A DNA stretch of 15,205 nt from Patescibacteria group bacterium (GCA_003539915.1 DPNX01000026.1:1-15205); one strand, 5' to 3'. Positions 1-6,788 are shown, counted from the first letter of the stretch. A program made the numbers and translations. Notes: a model not told the origin generated them from the letters alone.

Positions 1-931
1 CATCAAAAACATGATTACTGGTGCGGCTCAGATGGATGGTGCTATCTTGGTGGTTTCCGCTACTGATGGCCCAATGCCTCAAACTCGAGAACACATTCTA
101 TTAGCTCGTCAAGTTGGTGTGCCTTCTATTATTGTCTTCTTGAACAAGGTTGATCAGGTTGATGATCCAGAAATGATTGACTTGGTTGAGTCTGAAGTTA
201 GAGAGTTATTGAGCAAGTATGATTTCCCTGGTGATGAAGTGCCAGTTATTCGTGGTTCTGCTCTAAAGGCTCTAGAAGCTACTAGTCTTGAGGATGAGGC
301 TATCAAGCCTATCTTGGACTTAGTAACCGCTCTAGATGAATACATTCCAGAGCCAGTACGAGACATCGAAAAACCATTCTTGATGCCAATTGAGGACATC
401 TTCTCTATTGAGGGTCGAGGTACTGTGGTTACTGGTCGTATTGAAAGAGGAATTGTTAATGTTGGTGAAGAGATTGATATTGTTGGTATTAGACCAACTA
501 CTAAAACAACCGTTACCGGTGTTGAGATGTTCAATAAGCTCCTTGATCAAGGTCAAGCGGGTGATAACGTGGGTATTCTTTTACGAGGTACCAAGAAAGA
601 AGACGTTGAACGAGGTCAGGTCTTGGTTAAACCAGGTTCTGTTACCCCTCACACTGAGTTTGAAGCTGAAATTTATGTTCTAGGTAAGGAGGAAGGTGGA
701 CGACACACTCCATTCTTTAAGGGATATAAGCCTCAGTTCTACATTCGAACTACCGACGTTACTGGTGAAGCTATCTTGCCAGAAGGTATGGAGATGGTTA
801 TGCCAGGTGACACTGTGACGATTAACGTTAAGTTGATCTCACCAATCGCCTTGGAAGAGAAACAGCGTTTCGCTATCCGTGAAGGTGGTCGAACTGTCGG
901 TGCTGGTGTGGTTACAGCAATTACTAAGTAA
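1..931 (+). CDS. tuf: Elongation factor Tu, 3' portion (5' end outside window)
   Basis: EF-Tu is the GTPase that delivers aminoacyl-tRNA to the ribosomal A site. The reading frame is already open at the left edge (codons from base 2), so the methionine at base 11 is internal. About 309 residues are present; the first roughly 85, with the P-loop and DTPGH motif, lie upstream. Visible are the end of the G domain ([18 protein letters not shown], the NKVD guanine-specificity motif, GSALKALE), domain 2 ([16 protein letters not shown]) and domain 3 ending in [12 protein letters not shown]. Arginine is encoded 8 times by CGA, 5 by CGT and 3 by AGA, which is unusual for a gene expected to be very highly expressed. 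It lies 29 bases upstream of rpsJ with no terminator between, suggesting co-transcription. Identity is certain. Confidence 0.98.
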   Translation, partial: IKNMITGAAQMDGAILVVSATDGPMPQTREHILLARQVGVPSIIVFLNKVDQVDDPEMIDLVESEVRELLSKYDFPGDEVPVIRGSALKALEATSLEDEAIKPILDLVTALDEYIPEPVRDIEKPFLMPIEDIFSIEGRGTVVTGRIERGIVNVGEEIDIVGIRPTTKTTVTGVEMFNKLLDQGQAGDNVGILLRGTKKEDVERGQVLVKPGSVTPHTEFEAEIYVLGKEEGGRHTPFFKGYKPQFYIRTTDVTGEAILPEGMEMVMPGDTVTINVKLISPIALEEKQRFAIREGGRTVGAGVVTAITK

Positions 932-960
932 AGAAAGTTAAGAAATCAGTAAATTAACAC

Positions 961-1284
961 ATGGCTAAAAGCCAAGAAGAAAATAAGCTACGCTTGCGAG
1001 TTAAAGCCTACGACACCAAATTGATCGATAATTCTTGTCGACAGATAGTGGATGTGGTCAAACGGCATGATGCAGAGGTAGTGGGACCTATTCCGTTACC
1101 AACTGAGAAGCATAAATATACCGTTAATCGCTCCACTTTTGTTCACAAGACCTCTAGAGATCAGTTTGAGCTCAGGGTTCACAAGCGTTTAATAGATATC
1201 CTCAACCCAGGTCAATCCTTGATTGAGGCGCTATCCAACCTAAATCTCCCATCTGGTGTTGATATCGAGATCAAAATGGTTTAA
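961..1284 (+). CDS. rpsJ: 30S ribosomal protein S10
   Basis: S10 belongs to the head of the small subunit and is also the NusE partner of NusB in antitermination. The 107 residues carry the family signature GPIPLPT (residues 42-48), followed by HKTSRDQFE in the position of the usual SREQFE block. Length is near the usual 102-105. The start ATG has only AT-rich sequence upstream and no SD. It follows tuf directly, as in many bacteria where tuf precedes the S10 operon, but is separated from rplC by 77 bases holding a terminator-like hairpin. The S10 operon therefore appears to be divided after its first gene. Confidence 0.97.
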   Translation: MAKSQEENKLRLRVKAYDTKLIDNSCRQIVDVVKRHDAEVVGPIPLPTEKHKYTVNRSTFVHKTSRDQFELRVHKRLIDILNPGQSLIEALSNLNLPSGVDIEIKMV

Positions 1285-1307
1285 GATAGCGAAGACGAGA
1301 TTTAGCC

Positions 1308-1334
1308 ATGAAACATAACAAAACACTCGGCTAA
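1308..1334 (+). other. Possible 8-codon leader ORF entering the attenuator hairpin
   Basis: An ATG at 1308 opens a reading frame for MKHNKTLG. It runs through the left arm of the hairpin at 1317-1350 and stops at a TAA (1332-1334) in the loop. A ribosome translating it would cover the left arm and could stop the stem forming. No SD precedes the ATG, though no plus-strand gene here has one. A random 8-codon ORF is common, so this is suggestive only. Confidence 0.2.
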
Positions 1335-1350
1335 GTCCGAGTGTTTTGTT
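1317..1350 (+). terminator. Perfect 14-bp hairpin between rpsJ and rplC: intrinsic terminator or attenuator
   Basis: The left arm AACAAAACACTCGG (1317-1330) and right arm CCGAGTGTTTTGTT (1337-1350) are perfect reverse complements around the 6-base loop CTAAGT. The GC-rich part is next to the loop and the 3' arm is U-rich, the layout of a rho-independent terminator. The rplC ATG starts only 11 bases after the stem and I see no promoter in that gap. rplC expression must therefore depend on read-through, which makes attenuation the most economical reading. Regulation is inferred, not shown. Confidence 0.75.
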
Positions 1351-1361
1351 TATCGGAATAT

Positions 1362-1787
1362 ATGACCAAATTAATTGCTCAAAAAATAAGAATGACTCAG
1401 ATTTTTAAGGACGATTTTGTCGTGCCTGTTTCTATTATTCAATTTGCAGTTGATAGTGATCTATCAGGCATTGAAGAGGGAAAGAAACTACGCGTCAGTG
1501 GTACTTCTAAAGGTAAGGGTTTTCAGGGAGTAGTTAAGCGTCATGGTTTTCGTGGTGGTCCAAAAACTCATGGTCAAAAACACAGTCATCGAGCTCCTGG
1601 TTCTATTGGTAGCACAACTCCACAACGAGTTTTGCCTGGTAAGAAGATGGCCGGTCGAATGGGATGTGATCGTATTACCCTCAAAAGCGTGAAGGTTGTT
1701 GAGGTTGATAATGAGCAAAAGACTGTTTTATTGAAAGGTTCGGTGCCGGGTAATAACGGTGGTCGGTTGGAAATTGTAATTAATTAA
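1362..1787 (+). CDS. rplC: 50S ribosomal protein L3, internally shortened
   Basis: L3 is an early-assembling large-subunit protein whose extension reaches toward the peptidyl-transferase centre. I start it at ATG 1362 (MTKLIAQKIRMTQIFKDD), which matches the family N-terminus; the frame is open upstream to a GTG at 1341, but that lies in the hairpin. The protein is 141 residues against roughly 205-210 usually. The N-terminal strand (VPVSIIQ), the GTSKGKGFQGVVKRHGF core, the HRAPGSIG loop and the GKKMAGRMG motif are all present. About 60 residues that normally lie between VPVSIIQ and the SGTSKGKG block are replaced by a short linker, in frame. This fits the trimming of peripheral ribosomal-protein parts known in CPR bacteria. 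The identity is secure. Confidence 0.95.
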   Translation: MTKLIAQKIRMTQIFKDDFVVPVSIIQFAVDSDLSGIEEGKKLRVSGTSKGKGFQGVVKRHGFRGGPKTHGQKHSHRAPGSIGSTTPQRVLPGKKMAGRMGCDRITLKSVKVVEVDNEQKTVLLKGSVPGNNGGRLEIVIN

Positions 1788-1788
1788 T

Positions 1789-2397
1789 ATGAAAGTTAAA
1801 GTATACAACTGGAAAAACGAAGCAACCGGTGATATCGAATTATCTAAGAGTATCTTTTCCCGAGTCTGGAACCCCGACCTTGTTCATCAAGTTTTGGTCT
1901 CTAAAGATGCTAATAGACGTCATCCTTGGTCTCACGCTAAAGAAAGAGGTGAAGTTAAGGGTGGTGGTAAGAAGCCATGGCGACAGAAGGGAACTGGTCG
2001 AGCGCGACATGGTTCTATCCGATCTCCACTTTGGAGGGGTGGTGGTGTAACTTTTGGTCCTAGTAAGGATCGTAACTATACCAAAAAGATTAACAAAAAG
2101 ATGTTAAAAGTTGCTCTTTATTGCGCTTTGTCTAAGAAATTAGCTGATGGTGAGCTTAAAATCATGGAAAGCTTGAAAACCAAGACTTCTAAAACTAAGG
2201 AGTTGGCTAATAATCTAAAAACTTTGCAAAGTAATAACACTTTGTTAATCGCTTCATTAGATAACACCAATATCAATCGAGCTTGCTCTAATATTCCAAA
2301 AACCAAGTGTTTACGAGCCGATGCTATAAATATCACCGATATTCTTAAATACAAGAATGTTTTGATTGATAAAGAAGCTGTTAATGTAATTAAGTAA
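1789..2397 (+). CDS. rplD: 50S ribosomal protein L4
   Basis: L4 binds 23S rRNA and lines the peptide exit tunnel; in some bacteria it also represses its own operon. The 202 residues are of normal length. The tunnel-loop signature is clear at about residues 58-87: GGGKKPWRQKGTGRARHGS followed by RSPLWRGGGVTFGP. The C-terminal half is more divergent and lysine-rich. It begins one base after the rplC stop, so translation is probably coupled; there is no SD. L4 autoregulation is known in gamma-proteobacteria only, and nothing here demonstrates it. Confidence 0.97.
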   Translation: MKVKVYNWKNEATGDIELSKSIFSRVWNPDLVHQVLVSKDANRRHPWSHAKERGEVKGGGKKPWRQKGTGRARHGSIRSPLWRGGGVTFGPSKDRNYTKKINKKMLKVALYCALSKKLADGELKIMESLKTKTSKTKELANNLKTLQSNNTLLIASLDNTNINRACSNIPKTKCLRADAINITDILKYKNVLIDKEAVNVIK

Positions 2398-2398
2398 T

Positions 2399-2680
2399 AT
2401 GAATAATAAATTCTTAGTCAAAAATCCATTAATCACTGAAAAAGGTACCGATTTAAGTGCTTTAGGCAAGTACCTATTTTTGGTTGATAAAAAGGCAACT
2501 AAGAATGAGATTAAAAAGATTGTCGAGAAGGAGTATAAAGTAAAGGTAACTAAGGTTAATGTTATGAATACTAAACCTAAACCACGTCGCTTAGGTCGAT
2601 CGCAGGGTTATCGACCAGGTTATAAGAAGGCGGTTGTTACCTTGGCTAAAGATCAAAAAATCGACGTTGTACCACAATAA
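2399..2680 (+). CDS. rplW: 50S ribosomal protein L23
   Basis: L23 sits at the tunnel exit and provides the docking site for trigger factor and SRP. The 93 residues match the family: KNPLITEKGTDLS at the N-terminus, VDKKATKNEIKKIVEKEYKV in the middle (the usual ATK-EIK block) and VTKVNVMNTKPKPRRLGR before the C-terminal strand. The start lies one base after the rplD stop. Length is normal, with no insert or truncation. Confidence 0.97.
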   Translation: MNNKFLVKNPLITEKGTDLSALGKYLFLVDKKATKNEIKKIVEKEYKVKVTKVNVMNTKPKPRRLGRSQGYRPGYKKAVVTLAKDQKIDVVPQ

Positions 2681-2682
2681 AC

Positions 2683-3525
2683 ATGATTAAAAGATACAAG
2701 CCGACAACTCCATCAAGACGACACATGACTACGGTAGATTATTCTATCTTGTCAGATGCTAAGCCTTTTAAAGGTTTATTGAAGAAATTTAAAAACCGAG
2801 CTGGTCGTAACAACCAGGGTCGCATTACCGTCCGTCACCAAGGAGGAGGACATAAGAAGTTGTATCGAACAATCGATTTTAAACAGGAGCGTTTTGATAT
2901 TCCAGCTAAAGTAGAGACTTTGGAATATGATCCATATAGAACTGCTTTTGTGGCTTTGATCTTGTATAAAGATGGCCGACGTAGTTATATTATAGCGCCT
3001 AAGGACATGAAGGTAGGTGATGAGATTATCACCTCTGAAAAGGCTCCTATCAAAATTGGTAACCGTTTACCAATCAAAAACATCCCGATTGGTTATCAGG
3101 TTCATAACGTAGAGATTCAGCGAGGAGCAGGAGGTAAGTTGGCTCGTTCCGCTGGTTCTTCTGTTCAAGTGTTAGCTCACGAAGGTGGCTACACCAACCT
3201 GAAGATGGCTTCCCGAGAGATCAGAAAGGTTTCTTGGCACAGTCTTGCTACCATCGGTCAAGTTTCTAACCAAGAGTGGTTCTTGATCAATATTGGTAAG
3301 GCGGGTCGTAATCGTTGGTTGGGTATTAGACCAACTGTTAGAGGTTCAGCGATGAACGCAGTGGATCACCCTTATGGTGGTGGTGAAGGTCGTCAGCCCC
3401 GAGGTACTAAGAGACCTAAGGATAAATGGGGTAACGTTACAGGTGGTCGTAAGACTCGTAAGAAGAAAAAGTATTCTAACCACTTGATTATCAAACGTCG
3501 GATTAAGAAATCTAGAAAGAAATAA
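2683..3525 (+). CDS. rplB: 50S ribosomal protein L2
   Basis: L2 is a primary 23S rRNA binder needed for subunit joining and peptidyl-transferase activity. The 280 residues have the expected order: N-terminal extension ([11 protein letters not shown]), [12 protein letters not shown] (51-62), the SH3-like KOW half ([21 protein letters not shown]) and the near-invariant C-terminal loop. In that loop the usual DHPHGGGEGR reads [10 protein letters not shown]. The conserved His229 is kept, but position 231 is tyrosine (codon TAT, 3373-3375). The C-terminus ends in a dense Lys/Arg tail. It starts two bases after rplW, without an SD. Confidence 0.98.
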   Translation: MIKRYKPTTPSRRHMTTVDYSILSDAKPFKGLLKKFKNRAGRNNQGRITVRHQGGGHKKLYRTIDFKQERFDIPAKVETLEYDPYRTAFVALILYKDGRRSYIIAPKDMKVGDEIITSEKAPIKIGNRLPIKNIPIGYQVHNVEIQRGAGGKLARSAGSSVQVLAHEGGYTNLKMASREIRKVSWHSLATIGQVSNQEWFLINIGKAGRNRWLGIRPTVRGSAMNAVDHPYGGGEGRQPRGTKRPKDKWGNVTGGRKTRKKKKYSNHLIIKRRIKKSRKK

Positions 3526-3529
3526 AAAT

Positions 3530-3859
3530 ATGAGTAGAAGTTCAAAAAAAGGTCCATACGTTGATCAAAAATTATTGAAGAAGCTCTCTAAGGTAGAGAA
3601 GGGTGGCAAGGATATTGTTAAAACCTGGTCGCGAGCTTCAGAGATCTCTCCAGAGATGGTGGGATACAAGATCGGCGTTCATAATGGTCGGCACTTCATT
3701 GAAGTATCGGTTAAGGAAGAGATGGTAGGTCACCGTTTAGGTGAGTTTTCTCCTACCCGAACTTTTGCTAAGCATGGTGGTAAGATGCAGAAAGATATGG
3801 AAATGAGAGCGGCTCAAACGGCTCGTGATGCTGCCAAGAGAGAAAAAGCATCTAGTTAA
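3530..3859 (+). CDS. rpsS: 30S ribosomal protein S19
   Basis: S19 lies in the head of the 30S subunit, pairs with S13 and contacts the A-site finger. The N-terminus [18 protein letters not shown] and the core [28 protein letters not shown] are diagnostic, followed by [14 protein letters not shown]. At 109 residues it is longer than the usual 92 or so. The extra part is an Ala/Arg/Lys-rich C-terminal tail from about residue 93, containing [13 protein letters not shown], probably helical. It begins 4 bases after rplB. Confidence 0.97.
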   Translation: MSRSSKKGPYVDQKLLKKLSKVEKGGKDIVKTWSRASEISPEMVGYKIGVHNGRHFIEVSVKEEMVGHRLGEFSPTRTFAKHGGKMQKDMEMRAAQTARDAAKREKASS

Positions 3860-3870
3860 TAAACAAAAAT

Positions 3871-4407
3871 ATGGCACAACAAACAGTAAAACTTAATTAT
3901 CTGAAAATCTCCCCTCGTAAAGTGAGGTTGATTGCTGACGCCATTAAAGGCTTGCCCGTTCAGGAGGCGGAAGCTCAATTATTAATGAGACCGCAGCGTT
4001 CTGCTCCAGCTCTATTAAAACTATTACGTTCCGCTGTAGCTAACGCTAAGAGTCGTGATATGAAAATAGATTCTTTATATGTTTCTAGTATTAGGGTAGA
4101 TAAGGGTCCAATGTTGAAGCGGATGTTGCCGCGAGCTATGGGTCGAGCTACTTTACTACAGAAAAAGATGAGTCATGTTATTCTAGTTCTAGATGAGAAG
4201 GAAACTCCAAACAAAGAAAGGTTTAACATTGTTAAGCCAGTGAAAGAGAAGAAAGATGAGAAGCAACCAGCTAAAAAGACTAAGGCTGCTAAGGAGGTGA
4301 AAGAAGATCAGGTAACTAAAGAGAAGCCACGATCTGACAAGAAAGAACAGCGAGCAGAGGAGAAAAAAGGCGTTTTCAAGAGGTTCTTCAGACGAAAGAA
4401 CATCTAG
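3871..4407 (+). CDS. rplV: 50S ribosomal protein L22 with a long charged C-terminal extension
   Basis: L22 binds several 23S rRNA domains and its beta-hairpin lines the exit tunnel. Residues 1-109 form a complete L22: LNYLKISPRKVRLIADAIKG, the hairpin region GPMLKRMLPRAMGRA (79-93) and SHVILVLDE. The usual protein ends near residue 110, but this one continues to 178 with a lysine/glutamate-rich, probably disordered tail closing in a basic-aromatic patch (FKRFFRRKN). The tail may reach away from the ribosome surface; its function is unknown. The stop is TAG, the only one among the genes in this window. A 35-base AT-rich spacer separates it from rpsC. Confidence 0.96.
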   Translation: MAQQTVKLNYLKISPRKVRLIADAIKGLPVQEAEAQLLMRPQRSAPALLKLLRSAVANAKSRDMKIDSLYVSSIRVDKGPMLKRMLPRAMGRATLLQKKMSHVILVLDEKETPNKERFNIVKPVKEKKDEKQPAKKTKAAKEVKEDQVTKEKPRSDKKEQRAEEKKGVFKRFFRRKNI

Positions 4408-4442
4408 ACAAAAAGTTTAATTAATATTATTTTACAAAAACC

Positions 4443-5105
4443 ATGGCAAGAAAAATTAGACCAGATTTATTAAGACTAGGAATTGTTAAGGGATGGAGCT
4501 CCCGTTGGTTTAGTAATGCCAGTTTTCGTAATAACTTAGAGGAGGATGAGTTGATGCGTAATATTATCAATGACAAGATCAAGACAGCAGGTATTGTTAG
4601 TATTGATGTTGAGCGGAATATTGGAGACGTTAAAATCATTATTAAAGCTTCTCGACCAGGTTTGATTATCGGTCGTGGTGGTAAAGGTATTGAGGATTTA
4701 ACCAAACTTATTAAATCTAAACTAATTAAGTTGAATCGACGTCGAGGTATTGAGATGCCTTCAATCAATATTTCTATTGAAGAATTAAAGCGATCTGAGG
4801 TAGCGGCTGTTAACGTAGCTCAGAATATCGCTTGGGATCTAGAAAAAAGAATGCCTTATAGACGAGTTATTAAAAAGCATCTAGAGGGTGCGATGCAGAA
4901 TAAAGATATTTTGGGTGCTCGAATTAGTATTAAGGGTCGAATTGGTGGATCAGAGATTGCTCGAAAAGAATGGTTAGGTCGTGGTAAGTTACCACTACAA
5001 ACTCTAAGAGCTAATATTGATTATGGTGAGGTGACTGCTTTTACCTCCTATGGAACCATTGGTATCAAGGTTTGGTTAAATAAAGGTGAAGTATTTGAAG
5101 ATTAA
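4443..5105 (+). CDS. rpsC: 30S ribosomal protein S3
   Basis: S3 forms part of the mRNA entry channel and has helicase activity there. The 220 residues contain the KH-type RNA-binding motif ASRPGLIIGRGGKGIEDL (around 69-86, GRGG at 77-80) and a C-terminal domain with IKGRIGGSEIARKEWLGRGKLPLQTLRANIDYG. Length is normal. The 35-base gap before it is AT-rich, with no SD and no convincing promoter (TATTAT at 4425-4430 lacks a partner box). It is followed after 2 bases by rplP. Confidence 0.97.
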   Translation: MARKIRPDLLRLGIVKGWSSRWFSNASFRNNLEEDELMRNIINDKIKTAGIVSIDVERNIGDVKIIIKASRPGLIIGRGGKGIEDLTKLIKSKLIKLNRRRGIEMPSINISIEELKRSEVAAVNVAQNIAWDLEKRMPYRRVIKKHLEGAMQNKDILGARISIKGRIGGSEIARKEWLGRGKLPLQTLRANIDYGEVTAFTSYGTIGIKVWLNKGEVFED

Positions 5106-5107
5106 AC

Positions 5108-5524
5108 ATGTTAGTCCCAAAGAAAGTTAAACATAGAAAATGGCATAAAGGCCGTTCACGAAAGCGCAAAGTTGAGACCCGTGGTGTTACTTTACAACAC
5201 GGTGGCTTTGGTTTGAAAGCGGATGGTTCAGCTTGGATTAACTCAAGTCAGATTGAGGCAGCTCGAAGAACCATTACCAATTTCCTTAGTCGTGAAGGAA
5301 GAGTCTTTATCAGAATCTTTCCTGATAAGCCTGTAACCAAGCGACCGCCAGAAGTTACTATGGGTGGTGGTAAGGGTGCGGTTGATCACTATGTTTTTCC
5401 AGTTCGTCCAGGTAGAATTTTGTTTGAGATTGATGGTGTTGACGAGCAAAGAGCTCGAGACGCTTTAACTCGTGCTAGTTATAAGTTACCGTTAAAAACC
5501 AAGATTGTAACTAAAGAAGAATAA
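5108..5524 (+). CDS. rplP: 50S ribosomal protein L16
   Basis: L16 organises the A-site tRNA pocket of the large subunit. The 138 residues match the family in length and in signatures: [16 protein letters not shown] at the N-terminus, [36 protein letters not shown], and [11 protein letters not shown] with a C-terminal [10 protein letters not shown]. The normally arginine-containing RMGKGKG block reads TMGGGKG, so the arginine that is hydroxylated in Escherichia coli is absent. Its TAA stop shares a base with the rpmC ATG (TAATG), indicating termination-reinitiation. Confidence 0.97.
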   Translation: MLVPKKVKHRKWHKGRSRKRKVETRGVTLQHGGFGLKADGSAWINSSQIEAARRTITNFLSREGRVFIRIFPDKPVTKRPPEVTMGGGKGAVDHYVFPVRPGRILFEIDGVDEQRARDALTRASYKLPLKTKIVTKEE

Positions 5525-5721
5525 TGAAAAAGAAAGAGTTACAACAATTAAGCAAGAAGCCAGTGGCTGAATTGCAAAAGAAAGTGCAAGAGAGCAGGAA
5601 TAAGCTTTGGCAACTCAGGGTTGATTTAGCAGCCGGAAAAGTGAAGAATATAAAACAGATTAGAAGTTTAAGGCAAGATATCTCTCAAATGTTAACTTTT
5701 ATCAATAATCATGGAGAATAA
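5524..5721 (+). CDS. rpmC: 50S ribosomal protein L29
   Basis: L29 is a small two-helix protein at the tunnel exit beside L23. The 65 residues have the typical pattern: an N-terminal helix with [19 protein letters not shown], an [15 protein letters not shown] turn, and a second helix with [15 protein letters not shown]. Usual length is 60-70. It overlaps rplP by one base at its start and rpsQ by 11 bases at its end, so the three genes are translationally linked. Confidence 0.95.
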   Translation: MKKKELQQLSKKPVAELQKKVQESRNKLWQLRVDLAAGKVKNIKQIRSLRQDISQMLTFINNHGE

Positions 5722-5962
5722 AAAAGAAGTAAAAAGACGTAAGTTAGAAGGAGTGGTTGTTTCTGATAAGATGGAAAAGACCGCTACTGTTGAAGTGGAG
5801 CGATTTAAAAAACACTCGCGTTATTTGAAATACTTTAAAACCAGTAAGAAGTATAAGGCTCATGATGAGAAGAATGAGTATAAAACAGGTGATAAGGTGG
5901 TTATTGAATCCAGCCGACCCTTGTCTAAAGATAAGAGATGGGTTATTGTAAGCAAGATATAA
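5711..5962 (+). CDS. rpsQ: 30S ribosomal protein S17
   Basis: S17 is a primary 16S rRNA binder with an OB fold. The 83 residues carry the family opening [22 protein letters not shown] (about 11-31), then [19 protein letters not shown] and the [18 protein letters not shown] block. The ATG at 5711 lies inside rpmC. It is the only in-frame start that leaves a family-like N-terminus, so an 11-base overlap is accepted. Confidence 0.96.
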   Translation: MENKKEVKRRKLEGVVVSDKMEKTATVEVERFKKHSRYLKYFKTSKKYKAHDEKNEYKTGDKVVIESSRPLSKDKRWVIVSKI

Positions 5963-5966
5963 AAAC

Positions 5967-6335
5967 ATGTTACAAGAAGAATCCTTAGTAAAAGTAGCTG
6001 ATAACTCTGGTGCCAAGACGATCAAAGTCTTTCGTGTTCTTGGTGGTACCAAAAAAAGATACGCCCGATTAGGTGAAATTGTTGTTGCCTCAGTTAAATC
6101 AGCTGAGCCAAGAAAGGCTATTAAAAAGAAGGATATCGTTAAATGTTTGGTAGTGAGAACTGCTGCTCCAATTCGGAGAAAGGATGGTTCTTACATTCGT
6201 TTTGATAATAATGCAGTAGTGATAGTGGATGACAAGAAAGAACCTCGCTCTACTCGTATCTTTGGCCCTATTCCTCGAGAGATTAAGGAGATGAAGTATG
6301 ATAAGGTTTTCTCCCTAGTAGAAGAAATAGTATAA
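5967..6335 (+). CDS. rplN: 50S ribosomal protein L14
   Basis: L14 lies at the subunit interface, binding 16S h14 and L19, and is the target of the silencing factor RsfS. The 122 residues are exactly family length: VADNSGAKTIKVFRVLGG near the N-terminus, PIRRKDGSYIRFDNNAVVIVDD in the middle and STRIFGPIPREI towards the C-terminus. It is the last gene before a strong terminator. In most bacteria rplX follows directly, but here 531 bases intervene. Confidence 0.98.
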   Translation: MLQEESLVKVADNSGAKTIKVFRVLGGTKKRYARLGEIVVASVKSAEPRKAIKKKDIVKCLVVRTAAPIRRKDGSYIRFDNNAVVIVDDKKEPRSTRIFGPIPREIKEMKYDKVFSLVEEIV

Positions 6336-6336
6336 A

Positions 6337-6361
6337 AAGATCCCCCAGACCGGGGGATTTT
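6337..6361. terminator. Bidirectional intrinsic terminator between rplN and the minus-strand small genes
   Basis: ATCCCCC (6340-6346), loop AGACC, GGGGGAT (6352-6358). Flanking A and T runs extend the stem by a G-T pair and two A-T pairs. On the plus strand the stem is followed by TTTTG after rplN. On the minus strand it is followed by CTTTTT, a better U-tract, placed directly after the stop of the minus-strand gene at 6368. One hairpin therefore serves two converging units. Termination efficiency is not measurable here. Confidence 0.9.
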
Positions 6362-6367
6362 GCTTTG

Positions 6368-6541
6368 TTATCCAAAAAAGAAGAAATAGCAGCCAACAGT
6401 AACGCTAATCAAGGTTATTGCTAGGCCAACTACAAATTTTAATGAGACTGAGCTTTCTCCTTCTTCTAAACGGAAGATAGCATCATGGATTATAAATAAC
6501 CCTATTATCATGCAGATCACGCAGATAAAAAGCGGCATCAT
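6368..6541 (-). CDS. Small membrane protein with two hydrophobic segments, unknown function (second gene of convergent mini-operon)
   Basis: Reading 6541 to 6368 on the minus strand gives 57 residues starting MMPLFICVICM. Residues about 3-22 and 36-56 are strongly hydrophobic, joined by a short charged loop (RLEEGESS, about 24-31), so a membrane hairpin is predicted. The C-terminus is aromatic (YFFFFG) and cysteines lie at about 7, 10 and 51. Translation is supported by AAGGAGGAG (complement of 6548-6556) 8 bases before the first of two tandem ATGs. That SD overlaps the upstream gene's TAA stop, so coupling is likely. The stop is followed directly by the bidirectional terminator. I do not recognise a family. 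The strongest argument that it is real is SD plus promoter plus terminator, not homology. Confidence 0.7.
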   Translation of the reverse strand: MMPLFICVICMIIGLFIIHDAIFRLEEGESSVSLKFVVGLAITLISVTVGCYFFFFG

Positions 6542-6554
6542 GCCAAACTCCTCC

Positions 6555-6719
6555 TTACCAACTACTTAAAGCACTGAAAACTAGAGCGGCAGCTAGAACT
6601 ATCATGATAGTTCCAATTGCTTGTTTGCTAGGATTATCACTTTTGTGAGCGAAGATTGTTAGGCCTCTGATAAAGAGCAATAATGCAAAAAGCATCATTG
6701 CTATGGGTAAAATAGACAT
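6555..6719 (-). CDS. Small membrane protein with two hydrophobic segments, unknown function (first gene of convergent mini-operon)
   Basis: Reading 6719 to 6555 on the minus strand gives 54 residues beginning MSILPIAMMLFALLLFI. Hydrophobic stretches at about 2-24 and 34-52 flank a polar loop (HKSDNPSKQ, 25-33), predicting a two-pass membrane hairpin; there is no obvious signal-peptidase site. A consensus SD AAGGAGG (complement of 6725-6731) lies 5 bases before the ATG. A promoter with a perfect -35 box is about 40 bases upstream. The layout (two helices, polar loop) resembles its downstream neighbour, though the sequences are not obviously similar. A holin-like, small-toxin, pilin-like or membrane-complex accessory role is conceivable, but nothing in the residues decides between them. 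Confidence 0.7.
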   Translation of the reverse strand: MSILPIAMMLFALLLFIRGLTIFAHKSDNPSKQAIGTIMIVLAAALVFSALSSW

Positions 6720-6755
6720 TAATACCTCCTTGTTAGTTTTTAATGGGCTGGGGAT

Positions 6756-6784
6756 AGTACAACAGAATAAGAGAATAGTGTCAA
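6756..6784 (-). promoter_or_regulatory. Sigma70-type promoter for the minus-strand small genes
   Basis: On the minus strand TTGACA (complement of 6779-6784) is followed by a 17-base spacer and TGTACT (complement of 6756-6761), a 4/6 match to TATAAT. The spacer ends in TGT, an extended -10 element. Transcription would begin near 6749, giving a leader of about 30 bases that carries the SD for the first small gene. It is the best promoter in the window by consensus. Confidence 0.65.
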
Positions 6785-6788
6785 TTAA

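Noticed and set aside
1341..1361. GTG-initiated longer L3 (seven extra residues)
   Set aside because: The start lies in the right arm of the hairpin and the extra residues do not match the L3 N-terminus; ATG 1362 fits.
1362..1787. L3 shortening as a frameshift or sequencing error
   Set aside because: The frame is continuous and both flanks of the missing segment are well conserved in the same frame, so an in-frame deletion is the simpler explanation.
4408..4442. Promoter between rplV and rpsC (TATTAT at 4425-4430)
   Set aside because: No -35 box at a workable spacing, and the region is simply AT-rich.
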